Positions 1-9,107 of a DNA stretch of 52,526 bases are shown in pieces (positions within the stretch are counted from its first letter, which is position 1; the number at the start of each line of letters is the position of its first letter). The stretch comes from Bacteroidales bacterium. Lineage in GTDB: Bacteria > Bacteroidota > Bacteroidia > Bacteroidales > UBA932. The stretch is from contig JAFZWC010000043.1 in the NCBI GenBank assembly GCA_017617475.1, forward strand, positions 1 through 52,526, in the 5' to 3' direction. The notes beneath the pieces were generated by a model, which was not told the DNA's origin, made no database searches, and saw only the letters and a list, made by a program, of their open reading frames with translations. A program made the position numbers and the translations under genes.

Positions 1-1547
1 ATGGACACTGCCATCAGCAGCGCGAACAGGGAGATGTGGTCGCCCAGCAACGGGACCCGTGACCCGAAATTGATGATGGAATCATACGCGCTGAGGTCTT
101 CCGCCCAAAGGAAGGGCTGCTGGCGCAACTCTATGGAGGCAGGGAAGAAACGGAACATCGCCCACAGGATCGGGAACTGCAGCAACATAGGGAGACAGCC
201 GCCCATGGGCGACACGCCGGCCTTCTTGTAGAGGGCCATCGTCTCCTGCTGCTTTTTCATCGCATCTTCCTGCTTGGGATACTTGGCGTTGATCTTCTCC
301 ATGAAGGGCCTCAGGGCCTGCATCTTGGCACTGGAAGAATAAGTCTTGTAAGCGAACGGCAGCACCACAATCTTGATGAAGATGGTCATCAGGAGGATGA
401 TAATACCGAAGTTGGAGATGGACCGGTGCAGCCAGTCGAACAGCGGAATAATCACATACTTGGTGAATACGCCGATAATCTTACCGCCCAGCGGGATCAC
501 CTTCTCATAGGAATGTCCGTATGCCTTCAGGCCCTTATAATTGTTGGGGCCGAAGTAGAACTCGAAGGGCACGTCTATGCGCTCCGCTCCACGGGTCTGT
601 TCGATGGACGCGCGCATGGCAGCGCTGCAGTTCATGAGGTCGTGGGAAGCGTCATCCTTGGGAACGAAGTCAATGGAGAAGTCTCCGAAGCTGAAGTTCT
701 GCGGAGCGCGCATGATGGCGCTGAAGAACTGCTGCTGGAAGGCAAACCATTCGATGTTGTTGGAAAAACGCTTGTTGCCCTTGCGGCCGTTGCCGATATT
801 CGCGGGCTTCTTGTCGTCCGGGAAATAGTAATTGAGGCGGGAGTACTGGGTCTCGTTCTTGTAACCCTTCTCCATACGCGGCAGCGTGGCGTTGAAGTTG
901 ATGTCGATGCTGCCGGAATTGCGCTGGAAATTCATGTTCACCAGCGAGAGCGTCTCATTAACGGAATAGGAATCTTCCAGGAGGGTGTACGTCTGCTCAA
1001 TGTAGCCGCCGGTCTGGAGCGGAAGGCGCATGACCACCGTATTCTCCGAAGAAGCCTCCGGAATATACTGGAACACGAATTTACGCGTATCGATGGCCGA
1101 CGGGGCATAAACCGTATAACCCAGTTCCGTCTTGCCGGCCTGCAACAGGTACAGGGGCTCCTTTCCGTAGGTAAGGTAATCCTTCACCAGCACGGAATAC
1201 GGCTGGGCGCCCTTGGTGGTAAACACCACTTCCAGCTTATCGTTGGACAGGGTGACCAACTGCTCCTCGGCACGGGCGGCCAGGTTCAGGAGGGAATCTG
1301 AATACACGGGAGCGGCAGGGGCGGCCGTCACGGCCTGTCCCAGGGAATCAGCTGCGGCGGCTTCCTGGGGATGCTCGGCCCTCCAGGCGCTGTCCAGCTG
1401 ATACTGGGCGTAGGCCTCGGCCGCGGCGATGGAATCCAGCTGTGCCTGGTACTCCTGCTGTTTCTTGACCTGACGGCTCTGGTACCCGAAGAAGCCCACC
1501 ATGATGAGGGCAATCAGGACAAAGCCGATGATAGAATTCTTGTCCAT
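1..1547 (-). CDS. yidC: Membrane protein insertase YidC (partial, 3' end outside window)
   Basis: Inserts and folds inner-membrane proteins, alone or with SecYEG. About 515 residues are visible; the C-terminus lies beyond the window start. An N-terminal membrane segment (about residues 5-21, starting MDKNSIIGFVLIALIMVGFF) is followed by an Ala/Gln-rich linker, a periplasmic beta domain (about 60-350) and the Oxa1 core from about 375, with the family-typical stretch AGVSPMGGCLPMLLQFPIL near 440. The start is fixed by an AGGAG Shine-Dalgarno sequence that overlaps the stop codon of the upstream DUF349 gene, leaving only 3 nt between the genes, so the two are co-transcribed. This frame has no stop inside the window. 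Identification is firm from the core motifs and domain order. Confidence 0.93.
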   Translation of the reverse strand, partial: MDKNSIIGFVLIALIMVGFFGYQSRQVKKQQEYQAQLDSIAAAEAYAQYQLDSAWRAEHPQEAAAADSLGQAVTAAPAAPVYSDSLLNLAARAEEQLVTLSNDKLEVVFTTKGAQPYSVLVKDYLTYGKEPLYLLQAGKTELGYTVYAPSAIDTRKFVFQYIPEASSENTVVMRLPLQTGGYIEQTYTLLEDSYSVNETLSLVNMNFQRNSGSIDINFNATLPRMEKGYKNETQYSRLNYYFPDDKKPANIGNGRKGNKRFSNNIEWFAFQQQFFSAIMRAPQNFSFGDFSIDFVPKDDASHDLMNCSAAMRASIEQTRGAERIDVPFEFYFGPNNYKGLKAYGHSYEKVIPLGGKIIGVFTKYVIIPLFDWLHRSISNFGIIILLMTIFIKIVVLPFAYKTYSSSAKMQALRPFMEKINAKYPKQEDAMKKQQETMALYKKAGVSPMGGCLPMLLQFPILWAMFRFFPASIELRQQPFLWAEDLSAYDSIINFGSRVPLLGDHISLFALLMAVS

Positions 1548-1550
1548 AGG

Positions 1551-3452
1551 CTACTCCTGAGCTTCCTCCTGCTCCTTGGCACGGATCTGGGCCTTGAGGT
1601 CTTCCAGCTTGGCCTTGGCGGCGTCGATGCGCTCCTGCATCTGGGCCTTGAGCTTTTCGGCGCCCTTGGAAAGGCCGAAGAAGCCGATATTGTTTTCGTA
1701 GGTCTGAATCTCCTGCTGGAGGGCGTTGAACTGCTCCTTGAGCTTATCTTTCTCGCTCAGGGGACGACGCTCGGTTCCACGGGAAGCGCCACGTTCGTGA
1801 CGACGGCCGCCGAAGTCCGGGAACTGGGCCTGCATGGCCTCGCGGTATTCGGCCTGGACCTTGTCCTTCTCCTTGAAGGGGACGAAGCCAATCTCGTTCC
1901 ACTTGGCGGCGAAATCCTTGGCGGCAGCGGCGTCCGTGTCGGCATCCACGGGGGTGTAAGCCTTGATGGCCTCGATGAGGGCCTTCTTGGCGGCCAGGTT
2001 GGTGTTCAGGCTTCCGGGGCCGTCGGGACGGTTGTCACGGGCGGTGAAGAAGGCGTCGCAGGCAGCGCGGAAACGCTTCCAGATTTGCTCGCTCTTCTTG
2101 CGCGGCACGGCACCGATTTCCTTCCACTGCTTCTGGAGCTCGATGAAACGGTCGCTGGTAGCCTTCCAGTCGGTGCTGTCCTTGAGGGACTCGGCCTCTT
2201 CGATGATGGCCATCTTCTTCTCCAGGTTGGCGTTCATGGAATCCTTGAACTCCGTGAAGGAGGCGCGCTTGCGCTCGAAGAACTTGTCGCAGGCGGCACG
2301 GAAACGGTCGTATACCTTCTGGTTTTCCTTGCGGGTGGCGAAGCCGATGGTGCGCCACTTGGCCTGGATCTCCTCAATCTGCTTGGAGAGGGTGTTCCAC
2401 TCAGTAGAGGAAGTGATTTCCTTATTGGCAATGGCTTCCACCTCTTCGCAAAGGGCCTGCTTGGCTTCCAGATTCTGGGACTGCTGCTCCTTGAGGCCTT
2501 CGAAGTGGGCCTGGTAACGCTTGTTCACCACGGAAGTGGCGGCGCGGAAACGCTCCCAGATGGAATCGCGGAACTCCTTGGCCACGGGGCCCAGGTCTTT
2601 CCACTGCTCGTGCAGCTTCTGCAGTTCCTTGAAGGCTTCCACCACGTCCTCGTCCTGGCCCAGGGCCTCGGCCTGCTCGCAGAAAGCGGTCTTCTGCTCC
2701 AGGTTCTTCTTGAAGTCCAGGTCACGCAGCTCGCGGTTGATGTCCACCAGGTCGTAGAATTTGGTCACATGCAGCTGGTAAGTATCGTTGACGTCGCGGA
2801 AATTCTGCTGCGGCACAGGGCCCACCTCTCTCCAGCGGTTCTGGATGTCGCGGAACTTGGGGAAGGCTTCCTTCATGTCGCCGGGCTCTTCCACCAGGGC
2901 CTTCAGCTCTTCGATGATGGCCTGCTTCTTCTGCAGGTTCTCTTCCCTCTGGGCGTCCTGCTCCTTATTATATTCGGCGCGCTCTTTCTTGTACTCCATA
3001 TAAAGGGACTTGAAGCCGGCCTCGATGGCAGCGAACGGGCTCACAGGGCCGCTCTGCATGGGAACGGTGGAATCTTCCACGGGCGAATTCTCGTCCGGTT
3101 CCTCCACGGCGGCGTCCTCGCCGGCTTCGGCCTTTTCGCGGGAAAGGCGCTTATAGAAGGCCGATTTCAGAGCCTCGGCCTCCTTGGACCGCTTCATGCG
3201 GTCTTCACTGGCTTTCAACTGCTGGAACAGTTCGGAAAGCTCGGCCAGGGTCTTCTCACCGTAGTTAACGGCGGCTTCCTTGACTTCCTCCACGGCATCC
3301 TTGACACTGTCGGCCACCTCTACGGCCTTATCGGCCACGGCGGCTACGGCGTCCTTCACTTCCTCCACGATGGGGGCTTCCTTTACAACTTCCTGTTCCT
3401 GTTTGGCTACATCTGCGGTTTCATTCACCACAGGCTTAATTTCTTCACTCAT
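1551..3452 (-). CDS. DUF349 repeat protein
   Basis: A 633-residue cytoplasmic, highly charged helical protein made of tandem DUF349 units. Each unit has a W..L..QWKEIG-type helix pair followed by an (I/V)W.RFR.A.D.FF segment; about five or six fall between residues 165 and 530. The first 75 residues are Ala/Glu/Val-rich and amphipathic (VADKAVEVADSVKDAVEEVK), and the last 90 are predicted coiled coil. DUF349 has no settled biochemical role. It lies between trmD and yidC and ends 3 nt before yidC, so it may be expressed with the insertase. A TAnnTTTG box lies 25 nt upstream of its start. A long open frame on the opposite strand is only a by-product of the codon bias here. Confidence 0.88.
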   Translation of the reverse strand: MSEEIKPVVNETADVAKQEQEVVKEAPIVEEVKDAVAAVADKAVEVADSVKDAVEEVKEAAVNYGEKTLAELSELFQQLKASEDRMKRSKEAEALKSAFYKRLSREKAEAGEDAAVEEPDENSPVEDSTVPMQSGPVSPFAAIEAGFKSLYMEYKKERAEYNKEQDAQREENLQKKQAIIEELKALVEEPGDMKEAFPKFRDIQNRWREVGPVPQQNFRDVNDTYQLHVTKFYDLVDINRELRDLDFKKNLEQKTAFCEQAEALGQDEDVVEAFKELQKLHEQWKDLGPVAKEFRDSIWERFRAATSVVNKRYQAHFEGLKEQQSQNLEAKQALCEEVEAIANKEITSSTEWNTLSKQIEEIQAKWRTIGFATRKENQKVYDRFRAACDKFFERKRASFTEFKDSMNANLEKKMAIIEEAESLKDSTDWKATSDRFIELQKQWKEIGAVPRKKSEQIWKRFRAACDAFFTARDNRPDGPGSLNTNLAAKKALIEAIKAYTPVDADTDAAAAKDFAAKWNEIGFVPFKEKDKVQAEYREAMQAQFPDFGGRRHERGASRGTERRPLSEKDKLKEQFNALQQEIQTYENNIGFFGLSKGAEKLKAQMQERIDAAKAKLEDLKAQIRAKEQEEAQE

Positions 3453-3476
3453 AGTATTTAGTTTAATATTAGCTTA

Positions 3477-3484
3477 CAAATGTA
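3477..3484 (-). promoter_or_regulatory. Predicted -7 box of the DUF349-yidC operon
   Basis: Reads TACATTTG on the minus strand, a match to the Bacteroidota TAnnTTTG -7 consensus, 25 nt upstream of the DUF349 start and just beyond the trmD stop. No clear -33 TTTG is seen, so this is a moderate prediction. Confidence 0.4.
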
Positions 3485-3495
3485 GGAATAATGCA

Positions 3496-4176
3496 TCACT
3501 TTTCCAACAGGCCGGGCCTGCGCTCGCGCGTGCGGGCCAGAGCCTGTTCGTCCTGCCAGGCCTGGATTATCTTGGGATTGCCGCACAAAAGCACGTCCGG
3601 CACCTTCCAGCCGTTGAATTCGGCCGGCCGCGTGTACACGGGAGGGGAAACCAGGCCGTCCTGGAAAGAATCGGAAAGGGCCGAAGTTTCGTCGGTGAGC
3701 ACGCCCGGCACCAGGCGGATGATGCTGTCGGCCAGCAGGGCCGCGGGAATCTCTCCCCCGCTCACCACAAAGTCTCCTACGGAAATCTCCCGTGTCACGA
3801 TGTGCTCGCGGATACGCTCGTCAATGCCCTTATAATGGCCGCAGAGGATAATGATGTTCTCCTTGAGGCTGAGCTCGTTGGCTATTCCCTGGGTGAGAAT
3901 CTCTCCGTCCGGGGCCATGTAGATGACCTCGTCGTAATGACGTTCCTTCTTAAGGTCGTTGATGCAGTTGAACACCGGCTCCACCATCATCACCATGCCG
4001 GCGTCTCCGCCGTAGGAATAGTCGTCCACCGTCTGCCGGGAACCCAGGCCATACTTCCGTAAATCGTGGATATGGATCTCGGCCAGTCCCTTCTTTACAG
4101 CACGTGCCGGAATGGAGTAACTGAGCGGACTCTCAAGAAGTTCCGGAACCACGCTGATGATATCGATTCTGAGCAT
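3496..4176 (-). CDS. trmD: tRNA (guanine-37-N1)-methyltransferase TrmD
   Basis: Methylates N1 of G37 next to the anticodon of tRNAs reading CNN codons, using S-adenosylmethionine, and so prevents +1 frameshifting. The 226 residues match the usual length. The N-terminus MLRIDIISVVPELLESPLSYS, the knotted SAM-binding loop GDFVVSGGEIPAALLADSI (about 137-155) and the C-terminal tRNA-binding helices with PPVYTRPAEFNGWKVPDVLL are typical. The gene is divergent from the serine dehydratase gene, and a TATTTTTG -7 box lies 21 nt upstream (4197-4204). It is not in the usual rimM-trmD-rplS operon; here it precedes the DUF349-yidC pair. Confidence 0.96.
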   Translation of the reverse strand: MLRIDIISVVPELLESPLSYSIPARAVKKGLAEIHIHDLRKYGLGSRQTVDDYSYGGDAGMVMMVEPVFNCINDLKKERHYDEVIYMAPDGEILTQGIANELSLKENIIILCGHYKGIDERIREHIVTREISVGDFVVSGGEIPAALLADSIIRLVPGVLTDETSALSDSFQDGLVSPPVYTRPAEFNGWKVPDVLLCGNPKIIQAWQDEQALARTRERRPGLLEK

Positions 4177-4192
4177 AATTACAGGGTTTTAA

Positions 4193-4226
4193 TTTGCAAA
4201 AATACGAAAAATAATCCTTATCTTTG
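4193..4226 (+). promoter_or_regulatory. Predicted promoter of sdaA, overlapping the trmD promoter
   Basis: TTTG at 4193-4196 and TATCTTTG at 4219-4226, 22 nt apart, fit the Bacteroidota -33/-7 pattern for the plus strand. The palindrome TTTGCAAA (4193-4200) also supplies part of the minus-strand -7 box TATTTTTG (4197-4204) of trmD, so the two divergent promoters share bases and may compete. Confidence 0.55.
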
Positions 4227-4246
4227 CGCCCTCAAAGCGCATACGT

Positions 4247-5455
4247 ATGTATTCCCTCCGCGAACTTTACAAAATAGGGAAAGGCCCGTCCTCTTCCCAT
4301 ACCATGGGTCCCAACAATGCGGCCCGTCTTTTCGGTGAGCGCCACCCCGACGCCGCCCGCTTCGAGGTCACCCTCTACGGTTCCCTGGCCGCCACCGGAA
4401 AAGGCCACATGACGGACGTCGCCATCCTCGAAGCCCTGGAGCCCATCGGCCCGGTGAAAATCTTATGGGAGGCATCCCATTTTCTGGAGTATCACCCCAA
4501 CGGTATGCTGTTCAAGGCTTTCGGAGCCGATGACACTCTTCTGGAAGAATGGACGGTGTATTCCATCGGCGGCGGCGCCCTCTCCGAAGGCCCCGGCAAG
4601 GAACTGAGCCATTCCGGAGAAGTATACGACCTGAATACCCTGTCCGACATTGTTCAGTGGTGCGACGCCAACGGCCGCAGCCTCTGGGAATATGTGGACC
4701 TCTGCGAAGGCCCCGGCATCTGGGACTACCTGCAGGAGATCTGGGAAGCCATGAAAGCCTCCGTTGAGCGCGGCCTCAACAACGAAGGCCGCCTGCCCGG
4801 TCCCCTGAACCTTTCCCGCAAAGCCAGCGTATACCACGTGAAGGCTCTGGGCTACCAGCCCAACCTCCGCTCCCGCGGCCTGGTGTTCGCGTATGCCCTG
4901 GCAGTGAGCGAAGAGAACGCATCCGGCGGCATCATTGTCACCGCCCCCACCTGCGGCTCCTCCGGCGTCATTCCCGGCGTGCTGTACCACCTGGCCAAGA
5001 GCCACGCCTTCTCCGACACCAAGATTCTCCACGCCCTGGCCACCGCGGGCCTCATCGGCAACGTGGTCAAGCAGAACGCCTCCATCGCCGGCGCCGAGGT
5101 AGGTTGCCAGGGAGAGGTGGGCGTAGCCTGCGCCATGGCATCGGCCGCCGCCTGCCAGATCTTCGGCGGCAGCCCCTACCAGATTGAATACGCTGCCGAG
5201 ATGGGCCTGGAGCACCACCTGGGCATGACCTGCGACCCCGTCTGCGGCCTGGTGCAGATTCCCTGCATCGAGCGCAACGCCTTCGCCGCCACCCGCGCCC
5301 TGGACGCCAACATCTACTCCTCCTTCTCCGACGGCCGTCACCGCATCTCCTTCGACCACGTGGTGGAAGTGATGAAACAGACCGGCAAGGACCTCCCTTC
5401 CCTCTACAAGGAAACCTCCGCCGGAGGTCTGGCACTCAAATACTTGCAGAAGTAG
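4247..5455 (+). CDS. sdaA: L-serine dehydratase (single-chain, Fe-S dependent)
   Basis: Deaminates L-serine to pyruvate and ammonia with an oxygen-sensitive [4Fe-4S] cluster in the cytoplasm. The 402-residue chain carries both family domains fused: the beta domain opens with IGKGPSSSHTMGPNNAA (about residues 10-26), and the alpha domain has PTCGSSGVIPG, GAEVGCQGEVGVACAMA and EHHLGMTCDPVCGLVQIPC, which contain the cluster-binding cysteines. The ATG at 4247 lies 20 nt after a TATCTTTG box. The gene stands alone and is followed by a large inverted-repeat region that may end its transcript. The protein is somewhat shorter than E. coli SdaA but complete by motif content. Confidence 0.95.
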   Translation: MYSLRELYKIGKGPSSSHTMGPNNAARLFGERHPDAARFEVTLYGSLAATGKGHMTDVAILEALEPIGPVKILWEASHFLEYHPNGMLFKAFGADDTLLEEWTVYSIGGGALSEGPGKELSHSGEVYDLNTLSDIVQWCDANGRSLWEYVDLCEGPGIWDYLQEIWEAMKASVERGLNNEGRLPGPLNLSRKASVYHVKALGYQPNLRSRGLVFAYALAVSEENASGGIIVTAPTCGSSGVIPGVLYHLAKSHAFSDTKILHALATAGLIGNVVKQNASIAGAEVGCQGEVGVACAMASAAACQIFGGSPYQIEYAAEMGLEHHLGMTCDPVCGLVQIPCIERNAFAATRALDANIYSSFSDGRHRISFDHVVEVMKQTGKDLPSLYKETSAGGLALKYLQK

Positions 5456-5463
5456 CCATAGAT

Positions 5464-5607
5464 TGTAGGTGAGGCTTCCAGGAAGAGCCTCCCGCCGGTA
5501 CGGACCTTCGGTCCTATCCCTCCCACCCCTGCGGGGCGGGCCCCTCCCGTTCACGAGCCACGGGCGGCTACGCCGTCTGGAGGCTCTTCCTTACAGCCCC
5601 ACCTACA
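5464..5607. repeat. Dispersed structured repeat, copy A (110-bp core 5481-5590)
   Basis: An imperfect palindrome closed by GGAAGAGCCTCC (5481-5492) and GGAGGCTCTTCC (5579-5590), with outer arms extending to TGTAGGTG and CACCTACA. Inside are three small hairpins: GGACC-TTC-GGTCC, CCCC-TGC-GGGG and GGCG-GCTA-CGCC. A second copy, inverted, lies at 52230-52341. It carries no open frame of note. Sitting just after sdaA, it could also act as a transcription stop. Confidence 0.85.
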
Positions 5608-5620
5608 TCTCGTACAATTA

Positions 5621-5733
5621 AGCCGTGAAATGGAAGTGTCTGTCACACAGAACTTTATGCGAATCATCCTCCGCAAAAAGCAGAGGAGGATTCTCGTATC
5701 TATTTAATAGTTAATAAGTTACATTTCACGGCT
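5621..5733. repeat. Inverted-repeat element upstream of the DUF4249 gene
   Basis: Twelve-base arms AGCCGTGAAATG (5621-5632) and CATTTCACGGCT (5722-5733) are exact reverse complements and bracket 89 bp. Inside is a second imperfect hairpin around GAATCATCCTCCGC / GCAGAGGAGGATTC (about 5659-5693). No coding potential was seen. It could be a MITE-like relic or a structured RNA; only one copy is visible here. Together with copy A it fills most of the 405-bp gap between sdaA and the next gene. Confidence 0.55.
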
Positions 5734-5776
5734 AGCTAATCCATTCAAGGCCGATGGCCGACCCAAGGAGGCTTTG

Positions 5777-5807
5777 TTTGTATGGCCACAAAAAATTTGT
5801 ATCTTTA
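5777..5807 (+). promoter_or_regulatory. Predicted promoter of the DUF4249-TonB receptor pair
   Basis: TTTG (5777-5780), 19 nt, then TATCTTTA (5800-5807), close to the Bacteroidota TTTG/TAnnTTTG pattern. Transcription would start near 5814, which excludes the upstream in-frame ATG at 5774 as the translation start of the lipoprotein gene. Confidence 0.55.
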
Positions 5808-5860
5808 CAAGACGTATAATGTTTTTTTCGGTGTTACAGATTTGTGCAAACTGTCATACC

Positions 5861-6925
5861 ATGAGAAAATGGTTATTTCTGTTCCTGGCAATCGGCCTGG
5901 TGTGTTCCTGTCTGGAGGACATTGACCTGGATACGGGAGAACGGATTCTGAACGTGTACTGCGTGCTTGGAGAGGGGCCGGAACAGGAACTGGAGCTTTC
6001 CTATATTGCGCCGACGGGCGGGACCAGCCAGCCCGTGGGGGAAGGGACGACCATCACATTGTCCGAGGAAGGAAAACCAGTGGGACAGTTTTCCAGGGTG
6101 TCTGAGACCAAATGGGAGTTGAACTATATCCCTCGGAACGGGAAAACCTACCAGCTGGAAGTGAAGGTTCCCGGAGAAGAAACCCTTTCGGCCGAAACCA
6201 CTTTCCCACGACGTTTTGAGATGGACAGATCGTGCGTCCGGGTTGGTGTGAACAGTGATACACCCGGCGAAGTGGATCCGCCAATGCCTAAGTTTAACTG
6301 GGCATACATCGTGAGTGGGAATCCCGGCGAAGACCTCGTTCTCTGGTGCTACTATGAGAGTCAGAACGACGGATGGGAAAGCCCCTTTGTCGACTATATT
6401 GCGACAGATCATCCGGGCGTAGACAGACGCGGTGAAACCCTTATTCCTTTTGATGGATCTTCTCGCCTTATAGAGTTGTATTTCAGTTGGGAATGGAAAC
6501 CCGGTGGAGCAGTCTTTTCAAAGCAGTTCTACGGAGAGCCTGCCATGCTTCATGAAAAAGTCTTGCGGATTGTGCATCCTATGCTATTCGAAAGATCTCT
6601 TGACAACGGAAGAATCGAAGTTGTGCATTTAATTAAAACAGGAATTGGTGGCGAGTTGATAGGCGACTACCAGACAACTAAAATATTCGGCATAGGCGGA
6701 GTTAGTTGGTCAGGCCGGGATGCCGACCTGATTGTCTGTTCCGTAAGTGCCGAGTATGACCAGTATTTGTGCGATTACTACTTCAATCATCCCGATTTGA
6801 ACGATTTTACCCAGATGGCGTACAAGCGGAACCACTATTCCAATGTCCAGAACGGGACCGGCATTTTCGGGGCCTCCTATTCAAGGGTTTGCGGACAGGC
6901 GCATTTTGGTTCTTATGCTTATTAA
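5861..6925 (+). CDS. DUF4249 family lipoprotein
   Basis: A 354-residue predicted surface or periplasmic lipoprotein. The start at 5861 is chosen because it gives a short lipoprotein signal, MRKWLFLFLAIGLVCSC, with the lipobox cysteine at residue 17, and because the promoter lies downstream of the alternative start at 5774. The rest (LDTGERILNVYCVLGEG near the N-terminus, then a beta-rich region) fits the DUF4249 family, which in Bacteroidota is regularly encoded beside a TonB-dependent receptor, as here (3-nt gap). The partner function is presumed to be substrate capture for the receptor, analogous to SusD-like proteins but unrelated to them. The substrate is unknown. Confidence 0.82.
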   Translation: MRKWLFLFLAIGLVCSCLEDIDLDTGERILNVYCVLGEGPEQELELSYIAPTGGTSQPVGEGTTITLSEEGKPVGQFSRVSETKWELNYIPRNGKTYQLEVKVPGEETLSAETTFPRRFEMDRSCVRVGVNSDTPGEVDPPMPKFNWAYIVSGNPGEDLVLWCYYESQNDGWESPFVDYIATDHPGVDRRGETLIPFDGSSRLIELYFSWEWKPGGAVFSKQFYGEPAMLHEKVLRIVHPMLFERSLDNGRIEVVHLIKTGIGGELIGDYQTTKIFGIGGVSWSGRDADLIVCSVSAEYDQYLCDYYFNHPDLNDFTQMAYKRNHYSNVQNGTGIFGASYSRVCGQAHFGSYAY

Positions 6926-6928
6926 GAG

Positions 6929-9001
6929 ATGAAAGTCCATCTGTTATCCATATCGCTTGGGCTTCTATCCATCAGCCTTTCCGCCCAGAACACCGTCTGG
7001 CATGAGCGGCTGGACTCGTCGTACATCGAGGCTACCCGCGTACGTCCGGAATCCGCCATCATCCCCATCAAGCCGGCCGACCTCCGCATGACGGCGTCCC
7101 CGATGGGAGAGGCCGATCCCGTGAAATACATCCAGACCCTTCCCGGCGTTTCCACGGGCATGGAGGGTTCATCGGCCTATTACGTGAGAGGAGGCAACGG
7201 CGGCAACAACCTGACCACCCTGGACGGCATTCCCATCTATGGGGCCGGGCACCTGCTGGGACTGACCACGGCATACCCCTCAGACATCGTGTCCAGAAAT
7301 GACTTCTATGCCGGAGGTTTCCCCTCCGATGCGGGCGGATTCACCTCGTCATTGCTGCAGCTCACCACGGCCGACGGCGATTACCAAAAGGCCCACGGAA
7401 GCTTCTTCATCAACAACTTCCTCCTGGGCGCCCGGGCGGACGGTCCTTTGAAAAAGGACAAGGTGTCGGTGCTGACATCGGTTCGCATTTCCCCCATCGG
7501 TCTGGAATACAATCTGCTTCGGCCCCACCTGGACAAAAGCCTTTCCCTTCCCGACAGAATCAATGCCCTGGTGGGGGACGCTTTCGTGAAGATCAGTTGG
7601 AAAACCGGGAGCCGGGGACGGATGTTCTTTTCCACTTTCGGCAGTTATGACCGCTATGCCTTCGACCCTACAGAACTGTCTTCCCAGGCGCTGGGATGGA
7701 GCAACCTGATAGCAAACCTCTCCTGGCAGCAGGAAACCCTTTCCGGTTGGAAATGGGAAGCGAGGCTTTCCCACAACGGCTTCCGCGCCTTCCAGGACCA
7801 GTCTCAATCCAAATCAGTGAGTGGGAAGGTCATCACTACCCGTATGTCCGTGGAATCTGCCCTTATGGAAGAGGGATTGGAAACAAAAGTATCCAAACGG
7901 TTCGGGTATGGCCTGGAATTCCAAACCGGACTGGACGCTTTTGTGTCTTTCTTCCAGCCTGGTGTTTCAAAAGTGTATCTGGACGATGAAAATGAAGCCA
8001 CCGCTGGGCATCCCCTCACCACGGTGCGCAGTTCCCTGCATGGCCAGGTCCGTTATGGAAACGGCCCTTTCCATGCCAGTGCTGGGGCGCGGCTCACCGC
8101 TTTCTTTTCAGATGGATATAAGACTGTGAGGCCCATTGCGAGCCTCCTGGTTTCCTATCAATTCCTGCCGTCTTTTCTCCTAAAGGCAACGTATGACCAT
8201 TCCGTGCAGTTCTTCCATTCGCTGGAAGGAATCCCAACCGGCTGGTCCATGGAGATGCTCATCCCTTCCACCGGGCAAAACCAGCCCGAAACGGCCGACC
8301 AGGCCTGGGCGGGCATGGAGTTCTCCAAGGGCTCCTTCTTTCTGTCGGCCGGAGGCTTCTATAAAGATATGAAGGGTCTGGTATTCTTTGCCGATGCGTC
8401 CTCCTTCTTCAATTCGGCCTGGAGCGCATGGCAGTATAACCTGGAAAGCGGGACCGGGCATTCCTATGGCCTGGAGCTTATGTCCCGCTGGGAAAGCCCG
8501 CGCGTGGCCGGACAACTGTCTTATACTTTGTCCAAAACGGACCGCGTTTTCTCCTCCCTCAACTTCGGCCATCCCATTCCCTTCAAATTTGACCGGAGGC
8601 ACATGCTGAACCTCACCGGCGAGTTCAAGCTGGCCCAAGGCAAAAAGGCCACCCACAGCCTTACAGGCGGCCTCTCCTTCATGAGCGGCCACTGGGAAAC
8701 CGTCAAGAGCGGAACCTATCCCATCTACTCCCTGGGGTCGGACGAGAAGCGGGAAAGCCGTGAGGCCGATTACACTTCCCACCCCAACAATCTGCAGCTT
8801 CCCGCCTATTTCCGGATGGATGCAGGGTATCATCTGACTATACAGGGCCAAAAGACCCGCCACGAACTGTCCGTCGGCGTTTACAACCTCACCAACCGGC
8901 ATAACGCCTACAGCCTGACCTGGGACAGCGAAGACGCCCGTTGGAAGAAACTGAGCATCTTCCCCATCCTGCCCAACTTCACCTATAGAATGACACTGTA
9001 A
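6929..9001 (+). CDS. TonB-dependent outer-membrane receptor (DUF4249 partner)
   Basis: A 690-residue outer-membrane beta-barrel importer, energised through TonB. It has a signal peptide (MKVHLLSISLGLLSISLSAQ), then the plug domain with VKYIQTLPGVSTGMEGSSAY, YVRGGNGGNNLTTLDGIPIY (about residues 65-110) and a barrel to the end (LPNFTYRMTL). Unlike most Bacteroidota receptors it has no carboxypeptidase-regulatory-like domain between signal peptide and plug, which makes it rather short. It starts 3 nt after the DUF4249 lipoprotein gene, so the two form one transcription unit. No SusD, glycosidase, ECF sigma or anti-sigma gene is adjacent, so the ligand cannot be inferred. Confidence 0.9.
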   Translation: MKVHLLSISLGLLSISLSAQNTVWHERLDSSYIEATRVRPESAIIPIKPADLRMTASPMGEADPVKYIQTLPGVSTGMEGSSAYYVRGGNGGNNLTTLDGIPIYGAGHLLGLTTAYPSDIVSRNDFYAGGFPSDAGGFTSSLLQLTTADGDYQKAHGSFFINNFLLGARADGPLKKDKVSVLTSVRISPIGLEYNLLRPHLDKSLSLPDRINALVGDAFVKISWKTGSRGRMFFSTFGSYDRYAFDPTELSSQALGWSNLIANLSWQQETLSGWKWEARLSHNGFRAFQDQSQSKSVSGKVITTRMSVESALMEEGLETKVSKRFGYGLEFQTGLDAFVSFFQPGVSKVYLDDENEATAGHPLTTVRSSLHGQVRYGNGPFHASAGARLTAFFSDGYKTVRPIASLLVSYQFLPSFLLKATYDHSVQFFHSLEGIPTGWSMEMLIPSTGQNQPETADQAWAGMEFSKGSFFLSAGGFYKDMKGLVFFADASSFFNSAWSAWQYNLESGTGHSYGLELMSRWESPRVAGQLSYTLSKTDRVFSSLNFGHPIPFKFDRRHMLNLTGEFKLAQGKKATHSLTGGLSFMSGHWETVKSGTYPIYSLGSDEKRESREADYTSHPNNLQLPAYFRMDAGYHLTIQGQKTRHELSVGVYNLTNRHNAYSLTWDSEDARWKKLSIFPILPNFTYRMTL

Positions 9002-9107
9002 TCTGTCTTCGTTCCTAATCTGTTGAACAAATACATTCAGCAACTAATAGCTCCGCCGCAAAGCGGCGAGGGAGGGGTTTGGGGAGTCCTCTCCCCAATA
9101 AGTTAAG

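Noticed and set aside
1371..3461. A 696-codon open frame on the plus strand opposite the DUF349 gene
   Set aside because: It is the antisense of a real gene with strong third-position bias; the translation is Leu/Gly/Val-rich with no domain.
5464..5607. A riboswitch downstream of sdaA
   Set aside because: The element lies after the gene, resembles no known aptamer and recurs inverted at the other end of the window, so a dispersed repeat is the better reading.
5861..9001. A polysaccharide utilisation locus
   Set aside because: There is a TonB receptor and a DUF4249 lipoprotein but no SusD-like protein, carbohydrate-active enzyme or hybrid two-component system beside them.
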